DNA of 17,817 nt from Acholeplasmatales bacterium (GCA_016282815.1 JAEELU010000004.1:1-17817), one strand, 5' to 3'. Counted from the stretch's first letter, positions 1-7,482 are shown. Numbers and translations are program-made. Notes: generated by a model not told the origin, from the sequence alone.

Positions 1-448
1 CCTCACCATATCTTACATCCTTATGCATTCCAATAATATCAAAGCGTGATAGAGGCTTTGCACAAATATTATCCTTTCTAACCTTAAGGTGTGCTAAAAT
101 AGTATCTCCCTCAACCGGCCAGAACGCTTCATTATATGGTAGATAATCCTTAGATATTAAAACATCCTTAGGCGTATTAATATTAACAAATACACCAGTA
201 CCTGCTCTAGATCCTACAACCTTAACAAAGTCAGGCTTTTCAATACCTATAAATGGCTCTATTTCTGTAGCTGTCTTTCTAGACTGCTTATCACTATATA
301 TAAATACTCTTACCTTATCAGATATTTCATGCTCAGATAGTGATTGCTTAAAATGTAATAATACCTCTTCCTTACCATCTGTAAGCATATATCCTAAATC
401 TGATTTTCTTATTACACTTAATTCTACGAATTCTCCTAAATTAATCAA
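1..448 (-). CDS. cvfB: CvfB/YitL-like S1-domain RNA-binding protein, 3' part beyond the window
   Basis: The first 149 residues are present; the gene runs off the left edge. Residues 1-65 read as an S1-type OB fold (NLGEFVELSVIRKSDLGYML, then DGKEEVLLHFKQ). Residues 70-135 form a second one (DFVKVVGSRAGTGVFVNI, PKDVLISKDYLP, WPVEGD). This tandem S1 layout and the phrases 'G-VLL', 'GVFV-I--PKDVL' and 'LWP--GD' are typical of the CvfB family, RNA-binding proteins linked in staphylococci to control of virulence-factor expression. The start is TTG at 448. TGA and TAG stand in frame just upstream, and an AAGGATGGTGA-type ribosome binding site lies 6 bases before it, so no ATG is available for a full first S1 domain. 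The TTG overlaps the TGA of the small ORF upstream (TTGA), which suggests translational coupling. The C-terminal domains cannot be seen. Confidence 0.75.
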   Translation of the reverse strand, partial: MINLGEFVELSVIRKSDLGYMLTDGKEEVLLHFKQSLSEHEISDKVRVFIYSDKQSRKTATEIEPFIGIEKPDFVKVVGSRAGTGVFVNINTPKDVLISKDYLPYNEAFWPVEGDTILAHLKVRKDNICAKPLSRFDIIGMHKDVRYGE

Positions 449-591
449 TTCCTATCACCATCCTTATAGCTTCTATCTGTTTGCTTTAAATACATTTCCT
501 TTTTATCATTAAATGAAGGCTTTCTTTTTTTACCAGACTCATACTTCTTTATTAGGTCCTTCTCCTTCTGATTCAACGTTTTCTTCTCCAT
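445..591 (-). CDS. Small basic protein of 48 residues, unknown
   Basis: A short ORF begins at ATG 591 with a GAGGGTG ribosome binding site 6 bases upstream. It ends at TGA 445, which overlaps the TTG start of the CvfB-like gene. Its first 53 bases overlap the end of the 153-residue ORF in another frame. The product (MEKKTLNQKEKDLIKKYESG at the N terminus) is very rich in Lys, Asp and Glu, with no membrane segment or Cys. I recognise no family. Support for it being real: the ribosome binding site, the stop-start overlap downstream, and the fact that it fills what would otherwise be a 90-base gap in a tight gene string. It may also act as a leader that couples translation of the CvfB-like gene. 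Confidence 0.5.
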   Translation of the reverse strand: MEKKTLNQKEKDLIKKYESGKKRKPSFNDKKEMYLKQTDRSYKDGDRN

Positions 592-1000
592 TTTCAACAC
601 CCTCTAGCTTTAAGCCATTCTTTTCTTCTAATTCCTTTAGAATTCTACTGATATTATCCTCAGTAGAAAAAGTTTCCTTTAAGCCTGTTTGATAGGCTAT
701 AGGAAGAAATCTTCCTTCACTATCATATAGGTTTAATATAGATAATCCTGTTCTCTTATTTATACCATATTCAGTAAATCTCTTAGCATTTACACTAAAA
801 TCATCAGATGGTATTAATCTATGTAAAAAGAATGATAGCTTTTGAAAATAAAGAGTATTATCTCTAATGGTCATAATAAATGTTCCACTACCACCATTAT
901 ATATTTTACCCATGTTTGGTCTTAAATTTACGAAGCATGGCTTTAATCCCTTTAGTTTTCCTTCATTCCTTAGGTCTAATAAAATTCCTTTTCTATCCAT
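539..1000 (-). CDS. Hypothetical protein, possible PH-like fold
   Basis: A 153-residue protein of unrecognised family. Residues about 36-110 alternate in short beta-like segments (GTFIMTIRDNTLYFQKL, then TGLSILNLYDSEGRFLPIAY). They are followed by a likely amphipathic helix at about 113-128 (TEDNISRILKELEEKNG). That order of strands plus a C-terminal helix is reminiscent of bacterial PH-like domains, but this is inference from pattern only. The last 20 residues are strongly acidic and look disordered (EGVENGEENVESEGEGPNKE). No signal peptide or membrane segment is seen. The start ATG has a GGAG 11 bases upstream, and a TGCTATAAT extended -10 lies about 20 bases before the ATG. The gene ends in TGA and overlaps the small ORF downstream, so it probably heads a three-gene unit with the CvfB-like gene. 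Confidence 0.65.
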   Translation of the reverse strand: MDRKGILLDLRNEGKLKGLKPCFVNLRPNMGKIYNGGSGTFIMTIRDNTLYFQKLSFFLHRLIPSDDFSVNAKRFTEYGINKRTGLSILNLYDSEGRFLPIAYQTGLKETFSTEDNISRILKELEEKNGLKLEGVENGEENVESEGEGPNKEV

Positions 1001-1020
1001 ATCTATTCAACTCCAAAAAC

Positions 1021-1029
1021 ATTATAGCA
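1021..1029 (-). promoter_or_regulatory. Extended -10 promoter for the unknown gene / cvfB unit
   Basis: Read on the minus strand this is TGCTATAAT, a perfect -10 hexamer (1021-1026) with the TGn extension. No good -35 is found at 16-18 bases. The predicted transcript start is near 1014, leaving a very short leader before ATG 1000. Confidence 0.5.
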
Positions 1030-1058
1030 CAAATTTAATAAATTATTATATAAAAAGG

Positions 1059-1087
1059 TTGACAAGCGCTTTCATAAGTGATAATAT
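1059..1087 (+). promoter_or_regulatory. Strong plus-strand promoter with overlapping cre-like palindrome
   Basis: TTGACA (1059-1064), 17 bases, then TAATAT (1082-1087) is a near-consensus housekeeping promoter pointing right. No plus-strand gene follows. The -35 and spacer contain TTGACAAGCGCTTTCAT (1059-1075). Its core AAGCGCTT is a perfect palindrome, and its right half fits the catabolite-responsive-element consensus, while the left half differs at the TG. A LacI-family repressor or CcpA-type protein is the likely reader. For the minus-strand promoter at 1021 the site would be centred about 54 bases upstream of the start. Confidence 0.4.
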
Positions 1088-1128
1088 TAAAGTGCAAAAG
1101 ATAATAACTTTTCAAAATAATCTCTCCC

Positions 1129-1167
1129 AAAAAAAGGAAAAGGGCACTAGTTTTAGTGTCCTTTTCC
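1129..1167 (-). terminator. Intrinsic terminator of the acn-gltA-panE-like operon
   Basis: A 14-position stem (arms 1136-1149 and 1154-1167, loop 4) is followed on the minus strand by seven T (1135-1129). On the minus strand the stem has one A/C mismatch; on the plus strand the same position is a G/U pair. The stop codon of the last gene (1153-1155) overlaps the loop, and one arm encodes its last residues. Confidence 0.8.
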
Positions 1168-2055
1168 GTTTATTCTTTCTAATAATCTTTCATAAACCAT
1201 AGTATTATATGGTATATCTATATTCTTAGCTTTAGCAAGCTCGAGCATTCTACCACCAAATATAGCTGCCTCATTTAATCCACCCTTATTAACATCTAGG
1301 GTTAAGCTTGTTACTCTATCAGATTCAAATAGGCTACATCTATATTTAAGCTCATCGATGTCGCCTCTTGTTACACCGATATTATAGCTTTGGGCAACTA
1401 TATATCCCTCATCAAATACATGATACATTAAATCAAGTATCTCAGGATCACTCATATCCTTGTAGGTATAGTTACCATAGGCAGATATCTGATTAATAGC
1501 TAAATTCATCATCCATTTTAGCCATACTCTTCTATTTACATTATGATAAATATGATTAACTATTTTATAATGATCAAATATCTTTTTATATTCTATTAAA
1601 GGAAATCTTAGATGATAATTATATTTATCACCAAATTGAAGGTTCATAATCTTACTTGTTTTTACATTATTACCTTCCTTATTTGATTCTACATTGATAG
1701 CTCCATATAGAACCCAGTTATGTGGATATGCCTTACTTACTATATCATGAGCATCAATACCATTTAATATAGGTAAAATAATAGTATGGTCATCAACGAA
1801 TGGCTTTAAATCAACTAAAGCCTTATCAAGATGATATACCTTTACGCATAGGAAAATAAAATCCATTTTTTTATTTGAGGTAGAGTTAAGCTCTACCTTT
1901 TTTCCATTTATATAAAGTGGATTCTTTTTATATTTATTAATTCTATCCTCATCTAATAATGCATAAAGATTAGGATAGCCATTTAGTTCATCATATATAG
2001 ATGAGCCTACAGCGCCCATGCCAAATATACCTATTTTATATCTTGTAGAAATCAT
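1153..2055 (-). CDS. Ketopantoate reductase family (PanE/ApbA) oxidoreductase
   Basis: A 300-residue protein of the 2-dehydropantoate 2-reductase family, which reduces a 2-oxo acid (ketopantoate in the type enzyme) with NADPH. The N-terminal Rossmann motif is GMGAVG at 12-17. The 'CVK' strand end carries Lys72, and LPILNGID (94-101) is the family's nucleotide-site motif. The C-terminal helical domain has RRVWLKWMMNLAIN (175-188) with the expected catalytic Lys180 and Asn184. SLTLDVNKGGLNE (250-262) supplies the Ser, Asp and Glu positions that bind substrate. All expected residues are present and the length is normal. It starts 2 bases after the citrate synthase stop, with AAGGAAG upstream, so it is cotranscribed. 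No pantothenate gene is nearby, so its substrate may be ketopantoate or another 2-oxo acid. The TAA lies in the terminator loop. Confidence 0.85.
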   Translation of the reverse strand: MISTRYKIGIFGMGAVGSSIYDELNGYPNLYALLDEDRINKYKKNPLYINGKKVELNSTSNKKMDFIFLCVKVYHLDKALVDLKPFVDDHTIILPILNGIDAHDIVSKAYPHNWVLYGAINVESNKEGNNVKTSKIMNLQFGDKYNYHLRFPLIEYKKIFDHYKIVNHIYHNVNRRVWLKWMMNLAINQISAYGNYTYKDMSDPEILDLMYHVFDEGYIVAQSYNIGVTRGDIDELKYRCSLFESDRVTSLTLDVNKGGLNEAAIFGGRMLELAKAKNIDIPYNTMVYERLLERINGKGH

Positions 2056-2057
2056 AA

Positions 2058-3362
2058 TTAGTCTTCCTTAAAGCCAACATATTTAGTTGCAGGTCTTACA
2101 ATCTTATTGCAATATAATAAATTCTCAATATCATGTGATACCCAGCCTACTAATCTAGCTGCAGCGAAAATAGGGATGAATAAATCTCTTGGAATATCTA
2201 ATAGCTCGTAGATTAAGCCTGAATAGAAATCGACATTAGCACAGCACTTCTTGCCTGTTTTAGCCTCAAGCTTCTTAATAGCAAGCTTTTCAAAACGATA
2301 ATATAAATCAAACTTAGGAGATTTCTTATCCTCTGATAGCTTTTTAGCCTCTTCCCTTAAAATATCACATCTTGGATCAGATAATGTATAGATAGCATGT
2401 CCAATACCATAAAGTAATCCAGACTTATCAAAATAATCCTTCTTTAATAATCTATCAATTACATTATTGATTTCATCATCAGTTGCGTTAATACCTATAT
2501 CATCGATAATTACGCTCATCATATCCTGAACAGCCATATTTGCTCCACCATGACGTGGACCCTTAAGTGCAGCAAGTGATGCAGATAGCATTGAATATAT
2601 ATCAGTTAAAGTAGATGAAACAACAGTTCCAACGAAGGCACTATTATTTCCTCCACCATGGTCTGCGTGAACCATTAGGCATCTGTCTAATGTTTTAGCC
2701 TCAATATCAGTAAAATGTCCATCATTTCTAGATAGGTATAATACATTTTCTGCGAATGAATATTCCTTCTTAGGGAAATGGATATGTAATGAATCCTTAT
2801 CTAGATAATGTGTCTTTGCTTGAAGACAATATGAAATAATTGCAGGCATTTTAGCTATTAGGGATACGCCCTTTTTAATTAGCTCAGTACCTTCAATTGC
2901 GTCTGGATTATCATCGAATGAATATAATGATAATATTGATCTAGTAATATGATTCATTAATGATTTAGATGGATGAGGTAAAATAATATTTTCCAAGAAT
3001 CCCTCTGGTAAATCATAATTATCACTTAATATTTTTCTAAATATTGATGATTCAATATCATTAGGATAATGACCAAATAATAATAGGAAGCATGTATTCT
3101 CATAGCCAAAGTCATCCTTAGACTTCTTAACTACTTCCTTAATATCAATACCACGATAATATAGATTACCTTCCTTAGGAAGCTTTACATTATTTTCTAC
3201 ATTATAGCCTGATACCTCAGATACCTTAGTTAAGCCTACAAGTACACCTGTACCATTATTATTTCTTAGTCCCTTTTTAACCTCATATAAATCATAAAGC
3301 TCAGGAGCTATAGCTCCATCCTTTAATAGATCATGATATTTTTCTAATAAAAACTCGTTCAT
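2058..3362 (-). CDS. gltA: Citrate synthase
   Basis: A 434-residue enzyme that condenses oxaloacetate with acetyl-CoA to citrate. The three catalytic residues are present: His271 in GPRHGGAN, His322 in GIGHAIYT, and Asp378 in NVDFYSG. HADHGGGNNSAF (232-243) and the C-terminal IVRPATKYVG are also family hallmarks. The N terminus carries about 50 extra residues before the usual GLTKVSEVSGY / YRGIDI region, as in the form common in clostridia-like anaerobes. A 2-methylcitrate synthase role cannot be ruled out from sequence, but the adjacent aconitase favours citrate. AAAGGAG stands 6 bases before the ATG, and 17 bases separate it from the aconitase stop. It is the middle gene of the operon. Confidence 0.93.
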   Translation of the reverse strand: MNEFLLEKYHDLLKDGAIAPELYDLYEVKKGLRNNNGTGVLVGLTKVSEVSGYNVENNVKLPKEGNLYYRGIDIKEVVKKSKDDFGYENTCFLLLFGHYPNDIESSIFRKILSDNYDLPEGFLENIILPHPSKSLMNHITRSILSLYSFDDNPDAIEGTELIKKGVSLIAKMPAIISYCLQAKTHYLDKDSLHIHFPKKEYSFAENVLYLSRNDGHFTDIEAKTLDRCLMVHADHGGGNNSAFVGTVVSSTLTDIYSMLSASLAALKGPRHGGANMAVQDMMSVIIDDIGINATDDEINNVIDRLLKKDYFDKSGLLYGIGHAIYTLSDPRCDILREEAKKLSEDKKSPKFDLYYRFEKLAIKKLEAKTGKKCCANVDFYSGLIYELLDIPRDLFIPIFAAARLVGWVSHDIENLLYCNKIVRPATKYVGFKED

Positions 3363-3379
3363 GGAATTCTCCTTTCCAA

Positions 3380-5245
3380 TTAGAATGTATTTAATAAACC
3401 GCCTACACTAATTAAGTTATATTCCTCATCAGTTAGTGGGTTTTCTACCTGATAGCTCTTATTCTTTGTTTTATTGATAACAGTAATAGTATTTCTATCA
3501 TACTTAACATTAATTACATCAAATAAATCAGCTTCAATATTAACCTCTATTGGTAAAATACCAAAGTTAATTAGATTCTTCTTATGAATTCTCGCAAATG
3601 ATGAAGCGATAACTGCCTTGATACCTAAATATCTAGGAGCTATAGCAGCATGCTCACGAGATGAGCCTTGTCCATAGTTTTCCTTAGCAACAATAACACC
3701 ACTACCATTGTCTAAACATCTCTTAGAGAAGCCCTCATCAATATTAGAGAATACGAATTCGCTAATCTTTTCGATATTACTTCTATATGGTAATACCTTA
3801 GCACCAGCTGGCATAATATGGTCTGTAGTAATATTATCCTCTAATGAAATCATAACCTTAGCCTCAAAATCCTCACCGATTGGCTCAAATTTAGGAAGTG
3901 GCTTAATGTTTGGTCCCATTACTACCTCACCATCGTATTCTGGATAATATAGTAAGCTATCACACTTAGGATAATCTACATCCATACTAAATGCATCAAG
4001 CTTCATACCAAGTGGATTAGAGATATAACCATTTACTGCAGATAATGCTGCAACCTCTGGAGATACTAAATATACCTTAGCTGAATTTGTACCACTTCTA
4101 CCGTAGAAATTACGGTTAAATGTTCTTAATGATACTGCATCAGTCGCAGGTGATTGACCCATACCGATACAAGGTCCACATGCAGATTCTAATATTCTCG
4201 CACCAGCCTCTAGTAATACATCTAATATACCATTCTTAGTTATCATTTGTAATACCTGCTGTGAACCAGGAGCGATACCTAATGATACATTCTTATTAAT
4301 CTTCTTACCCTTTAGGATTGAAGCTACCTTAACGAAATCATAATAGCTTGAGTTTGTACAGCTACCGATTAATACCTGATCAACCTTAATATCCTTAAGC
4401 TCATCAATTTTCTTAACATTATCAGGTGAATTAGGACATGAAGCACATGGATCAAGTGTAGCTAAATCAATAGTGATGTTTTCATCATATGTAGAATCAC
4501 TATCACGCTCTAAAGGAATGAAATCCTCTTCTCTTGATTGAATCTTTAAGAATTCTCTAGTTACCTCATCAGATGGGAATACACTTGATGTAGCTCCAAG
4601 CTCAGCACCCATATTACAAATAGTAGCACGCTCAGGTACACTTAATGTCTTTACACCATCACCATAATATTCAATAACCTTATTAACTCCACCCTTAACT
4701 GTCATAATACCAATTAGGTGAATAATTATATCCTTTGCAGAAACTCCATCTCTAAGCTTGTTAAGTAGCTTAACACCTACAACCTTTGGTCTAACGATTG
4801 TAAAAGGCATACCTGCCATAGCACAAGCAACATCAAGTCCACCAGCACCAATTGCAAGTGCACCAACACCTGATGATGTAGGAGTATGTGAATCTGAACC
4901 TAGTAATGTTTTACCAGGCTTAGCAAATCTCTCTAGGTTAACCTGGTGACAAATACCATTACCAGCCTTAGAGAATACAATTCCATATTTATTCGCAACA
5001 GTTTGTAAAAATTTATGATCATCTGCGTTCATAAAACCATTTTGTAATGTATTATGATCTACATATGATACAGATAATTCTGTTTTAACCTTATCTATAC
5101 CAAAGCTAATAAACTCAAGGTAAGCCATAGTTCCTGTAGCGTCCTGAGTTAATGTATGATCAATTTTAATACTCATCTTATTATTTTCTAAATCCTCAGA
5201 TACCTTATGCGCATCTAAAATTTTATACGTTAAATTCTTTGCCAT
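3380..5245 (-). CDS. acn: Aconitate hydratase (aconitase)
   Basis: A 621-residue iron-sulfur enzyme that converts citrate to isocitrate. Numbering from the ATG at 5245, the [4Fe-4S] ligands are Cys296 (GSCTNS), Cys356 and Cys359 (ACGPCIGMGQ). LGSDSHTPTSSG at about 115-126 is the substrate-site loop. The swivelling C-terminal domain begins near ISLEDNITTDHIMPAG and carries the catalytic-Ser loop GQGSSREH at about 525-532. The length is that of the compact 'mitochondrial-like' aconitases, shorter than the roughly 900-residue AcnA of Bacillus. The reading frame is open up to a TTG at 5272. The GGAGGT ribosome binding site lies between that TTG and the ATG at 5245, so MAKNLTYK is the real N terminus. 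First gene of the operon with gltA and the reductase. Confidence 0.93.
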   Translation of the reverse strand: MAKNLTYKILDAHKVSEDLENNKMSIKIDHTLTQDATGTMAYLEFISFGIDKVKTELSVSYVDHNTLQNGFMNADDHKFLQTVANKYGIVFSKAGNGICHQVNLERFAKPGKTLLGSDSHTPTSSGVGALAIGAGGLDVACAMAGMPFTIVRPKVVGVKLLNKLRDGVSAKDIIIHLIGIMTVKGGVNKVIEYYGDGVKTLSVPERATICNMGAELGATSSVFPSDEVTREFLKIQSREEDFIPLERDSDSTYDENITIDLATLDPCASCPNSPDNVKKIDELKDIKVDQVLIGSCTNSSYYDFVKVASILKGKKINKNVSLGIAPGSQQVLQMITKNGILDVLLEAGARILESACGPCIGMGQSPATDAVSLRTFNRNFYGRSGTNSAKVYLVSPEVAALSAVNGYISNPLGMKLDAFSMDVDYPKCDSLLYYPEYDGEVVMGPNIKPLPKFEPIGEDFEAKVMISLEDNITTDHIMPAGAKVLPYRSNIEKISEFVFSNIDEGFSKRCLDNGSGVIVAKENYGQGSSREHAAIAPRYLGIKAVIASSFARIHKKNLINFGILPIEVNIEADLFDVINVKYDRNTITVINKTKNKSYQVENPLTDEEYNLISVGGLLNTF

Positions 5246-5283
5246 ACTGTTTTTTACCTCCATAAATAACAAATATTAAAAAC

Positions 5284-5312
5284 ATTATATCATTTATATA
5301 ATGATTTTTCAA
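5284..5312 (-). promoter_or_regulatory. Promoter of the acn operon with a dyad in the spacer
   Basis: On the minus strand TTGAAA (5307-5312), exactly 17 bases, then TATAAT (5284-5289). The spacer holds an inverted repeat ATCATT-N5-AATGAT (5289-5305) that reaches the -10, positioned like an operator. The expected start is near 5277, about 30 bases before the ATG. Confidence 0.7.
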
Positions 5313-5350
5313 AATAAAATAAAAAATAGAACTAATAACAGCTATAATCG

Positions 5351-5379
5351 TAGTCAAACATTTATTTTTGTGCTAAAAT
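5351..5379 (+). promoter_or_regulatory. Promoter of the S41-like lipoprotein gene
   Basis: TGCTAAAAT (5371-5379) is an extended -10. TAGTCA at 5351-5356 is a weak -35 at 17 bases. The gene's GAGGTGAT ribosome binding site follows at 5394-5401, 7 bases before the ATG. Confidence 0.5.
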
Positions 5380-5407
5380 TATTCTAAATGCTCGAGGTGA
5401 TTACAAT

Positions 5408-7447
5408 ATGAGAAAAAGAAAATTATTAATTGGAGGATTAATGGCATTGGCCATTATTACTACAACTGCTTGTAATAATGAGAATTCTAAAACAATTCCA
5501 TCAACATCATTTAGTTGGATTGGACCTACTACTCCTCCATCAAGCTCATCTACCCTACCAGTAACATCTACTACTCCTTCATCTAGTGCTTTAGAGCCAC
5601 AGGAGAAATATACTGAGCAGGCTATTAAGGTATATTATAAGGATAGTAGTGAGGATCATAAAATAAGATTTTACGAAAATAGCCCTGAGATTCCATATCT
5701 TGGAATAAAGGATTATTATGAGCTTCTTCTTAAAAAATCAGATTCAAAGGAGCTTAGTGATTTAGCAGTAACAACAGCTGATAATATTCACTATACTATA
5801 ACATCACCTCGTGATGCGAATATGACAATTAATGTTAAGGATAATTATCTATCCTCAGCACATTTCAGTAAATTCATTAATACTAGCAGCTTCATTAAGA
5901 CTGGTGAATCTACATCATTTGATGGTTCACCATGGATTAAAATAGAAAGTGTTACATCAAATGAAATATCTCATCCAAAATATATAGATTTTAATAACTA
6001 TTCTATCGATATTTACGGAGACAATAATGATGTTTATCTACCAGTGAATGTTTTAAGTGATATGTTTTCTGGAATGAATTTATTATATAGTGCTTATAAC
6101 AGGAAGGATTTATATATTATAAATGGTGAAGCTAAAGAGGATTTTAGAGAGCTAGAAAATTATAATGATGATATTTTTAAAACACCAGCTACACAAAATT
6201 ATATGGATTTTACATATAATTCCTTCTGCCTATTCTATGATCATTTTGCAGGAAGGCCTGGAAGGACAGCATTAGAAAAATATTATGATTTATCATACGG
6301 ATTAGATAAGGCACTTGATCAAAGACCTCTTGGTAGAATTATTAAGGAATACCTACATAGCCAGAATATTGGAAAATATATGCTAGGACTTGAGACATTA
6401 GGTCAGCTAGTCCATGATGGAGGACATACTCGTCTAACCATCAACAATAATCTTTTTAGCAGTAGCACCGATACTGGTTTAGTTAGCTGGTTTAATAGTG
6501 ATATTACAAATACACTTGTCACTCTTTCTACAGAAATAAAGGGTGCTGGCTACGAGGAATTAGCTTACACAGCCTTAGAAAATACACATACTATGTCACC
6601 TTCATATCCTAGATATTTTAGAAAGGATGCTTTAGGAACAGAAAGTGTTAATCTACGAGGTACTAAAACATATTATGAAAAGGATGACATTGCAATCATA
6701 TGCTTAGATGATTTTTCGGGTGATGGTCATAAAAATGACGATTGGGCTTCATATTATAATGGTGAAACAAATGAAATACCTTATACTAGTGAAAAGGGTG
6801 GCTCTGTAGCGGCTGTATTTAAGGGACTAGAAAGAGCACACGCAAATCCTAATATTAAATATGTCGCTATTGATATTGCTGGAAATTCAGGTGGTTCTTC
6901 TGATGAGCTTATGTATGTTGTATCATTATTAGCCAAGAATAAGGAAGGACGTAATTCGTTCTTCACTAGAAATCAGCTTGATAATAATATTACTACTACA
7001 AAATTTAAGATTGATAGAAACCTAGATAGAAAATTCGATGAGAATGATGATAGCTATGATGCAGTTGGTGATTTAAAGATATTTGTTATAACATCAATTA
7101 ATGCATTCTCATGTGGTGGTATAACACCAATCTATTTACATGATTATGGTATTCCAGTTGTTGGAGATAACTCTGGTGGTGGCTCTTGTGCTATTTTGAT
7201 GCACTCTAACGCATTAGGCTTCATATATAGATTTGCAGCTCCATTCAACGTTTTGTCACCTACAACCTTAGGTGGTATCGATTATGAAAGAAAATATGTA
7301 TGTGATCATTTCATTGAGCATCCTGACACGACTCATCCTGACATTCCTAAGAAGGCTGATGGAACTGATGTAATAGTTGGAGATTATTCAAATTATTATA
7401 ATCTAGATTACCTAAGCAATTTAGCTAAAACTGTTATATTTAAATAA
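5408..7447 (+). CDS. S41-family (C-terminal-processing-like) peptidase, secreted lipoprotein
   Basis: A 679-residue exported protein. MRKRK, then a hydrophobic stretch ending in TTTAC, reads as a lipoprotein signal with Cys22 lipidated, although the lipobox has Thr instead of Leu at -3. Residues 28-66 are a Ser/Thr/Pro linker. A region at 208-240 (VYLPVNVLSDMF..LYII) resembles the copper-amine-oxidase-N/stalk fold. The peptidase core is at about 425-620. IDIAGNSGG (488-496) matches the S41 'LDLRGNGGG' strand. VITSINAFSCGG (560-571) matches the nucleophile motif, with Ser568 the likely catalytic residue, and VVGDNSGGGS (584-593) is the following Gly-rich turn. DRNLDRKFDEND (536-547) fits an EF-hand-type calcium loop except for the usual Gly. 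No PDZ domain is evident. The gene is monocistronic, between a divergent promoter and a terminator. The target is unknown. Confidence 0.75.
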   Translation: MRKRKLLIGGLMALAIITTTACNNENSKTIPSTSFSWIGPTTPPSSSSTLPVTSTTPSSSALEPQEKYTEQAIKVYYKDSSEDHKIRFYENSPEIPYLGIKDYYELLLKKSDSKELSDLAVTTADNIHYTITSPRDANMTINVKDNYLSSAHFSKFINTSSFIKTGESTSFDGSPWIKIESVTSNEISHPKYIDFNNYSIDIYGDNNDVYLPVNVLSDMFSGMNLLYSAYNRKDLYIINGEAKEDFRELENYNDDIFKTPATQNYMDFTYNSFCLFYDHFAGRPGRTALEKYYDLSYGLDKALDQRPLGRIIKEYLHSQNIGKYMLGLETLGQLVHDGGHTRLTINNNLFSSSTDTGLVSWFNSDITNTLVTLSTEIKGAGYEELAYTALENTHTMSPSYPRYFRKDALGTESVNLRGTKTYYEKDDIAIICLDDFSGDGHKNDDWASYYNGETNEIPYTSEKGGSVAAVFKGLERAHANPNIKYVAIDIAGNSGGSSDELMYVVSLLAKNKEGRNSFFTRNQLDNNITTTKFKIDRNLDRKFDENDDSYDAVGDLKIFVITSINAFSCGGITPIYLHDYGIPVVGDNSGGGSCAILMHSNALGFIYRFAAPFNVLSPTTLGGIDYERKYVCDHFIEHPDTTHPDIPKKADGTDVIVGDYSNYYNLDYLSNLAKTVIFK

Positions 7448-7452
7448 TTAAA

Positions 7453-7478
7453 AAAAGACGATTTCGAAATCGTCTTTT
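7453..7478. terminator. Bidirectional terminator between convergent lipoprotein genes
   Basis: A perfect 26-base palindrome (AAAAGACGATTT / AAATCGTCTTTT around a central CG) is flanked by A-runs on the left and ATTTTT on the right. It gives a hairpin with a T-tract on both strands. It sits between stops at 7447 (plus) and 7483 (minus). Confidence 0.9.
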
Positions 7479-7482
7479 ATTT

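Noticed and set aside
539..541. TGA read as Trp (mycoplasma code)
   Set aside because: TGA ends several genes at sensible places, including the ATGA overlap of the ABC pair, and Trp is TGG in conserved positions.
539..591. Programmed frameshift joining the 153-residue ORF to the small ORF
   Set aside because: The small ORF has its own ATG and ribosome binding site, and no slippery heptamer lies in the overlap. A TAG sits four codons upstream of its ATG in that frame.
867..1202. Plus-strand ORF of 111 codons across the intergenic region
   Set aside because: It is antisense to the 153-residue gene and the reductase end, has no ribosome binding site, and its composition looks like a frame shadow.
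3708..4949. Plus-strand ORFs opposite aconitase
   Set aside because: They lie fully antisense to a conserved enzyme and have no promoter or ribosome binding site.
5246..5272. N-terminal extension of aconitase from TTG 5272
   Set aside because: The GGAGGT ribosome binding site lies within the extension and serves the ATG at 5245; the promoter's leader would also be nearly absent.
2056..5407. Riboswitch or long leader control of the acn operon
   Set aside because: The leader is only about 30 bases and the intergenic gaps are 2 and 17 bases, leaving no room for a structured element.
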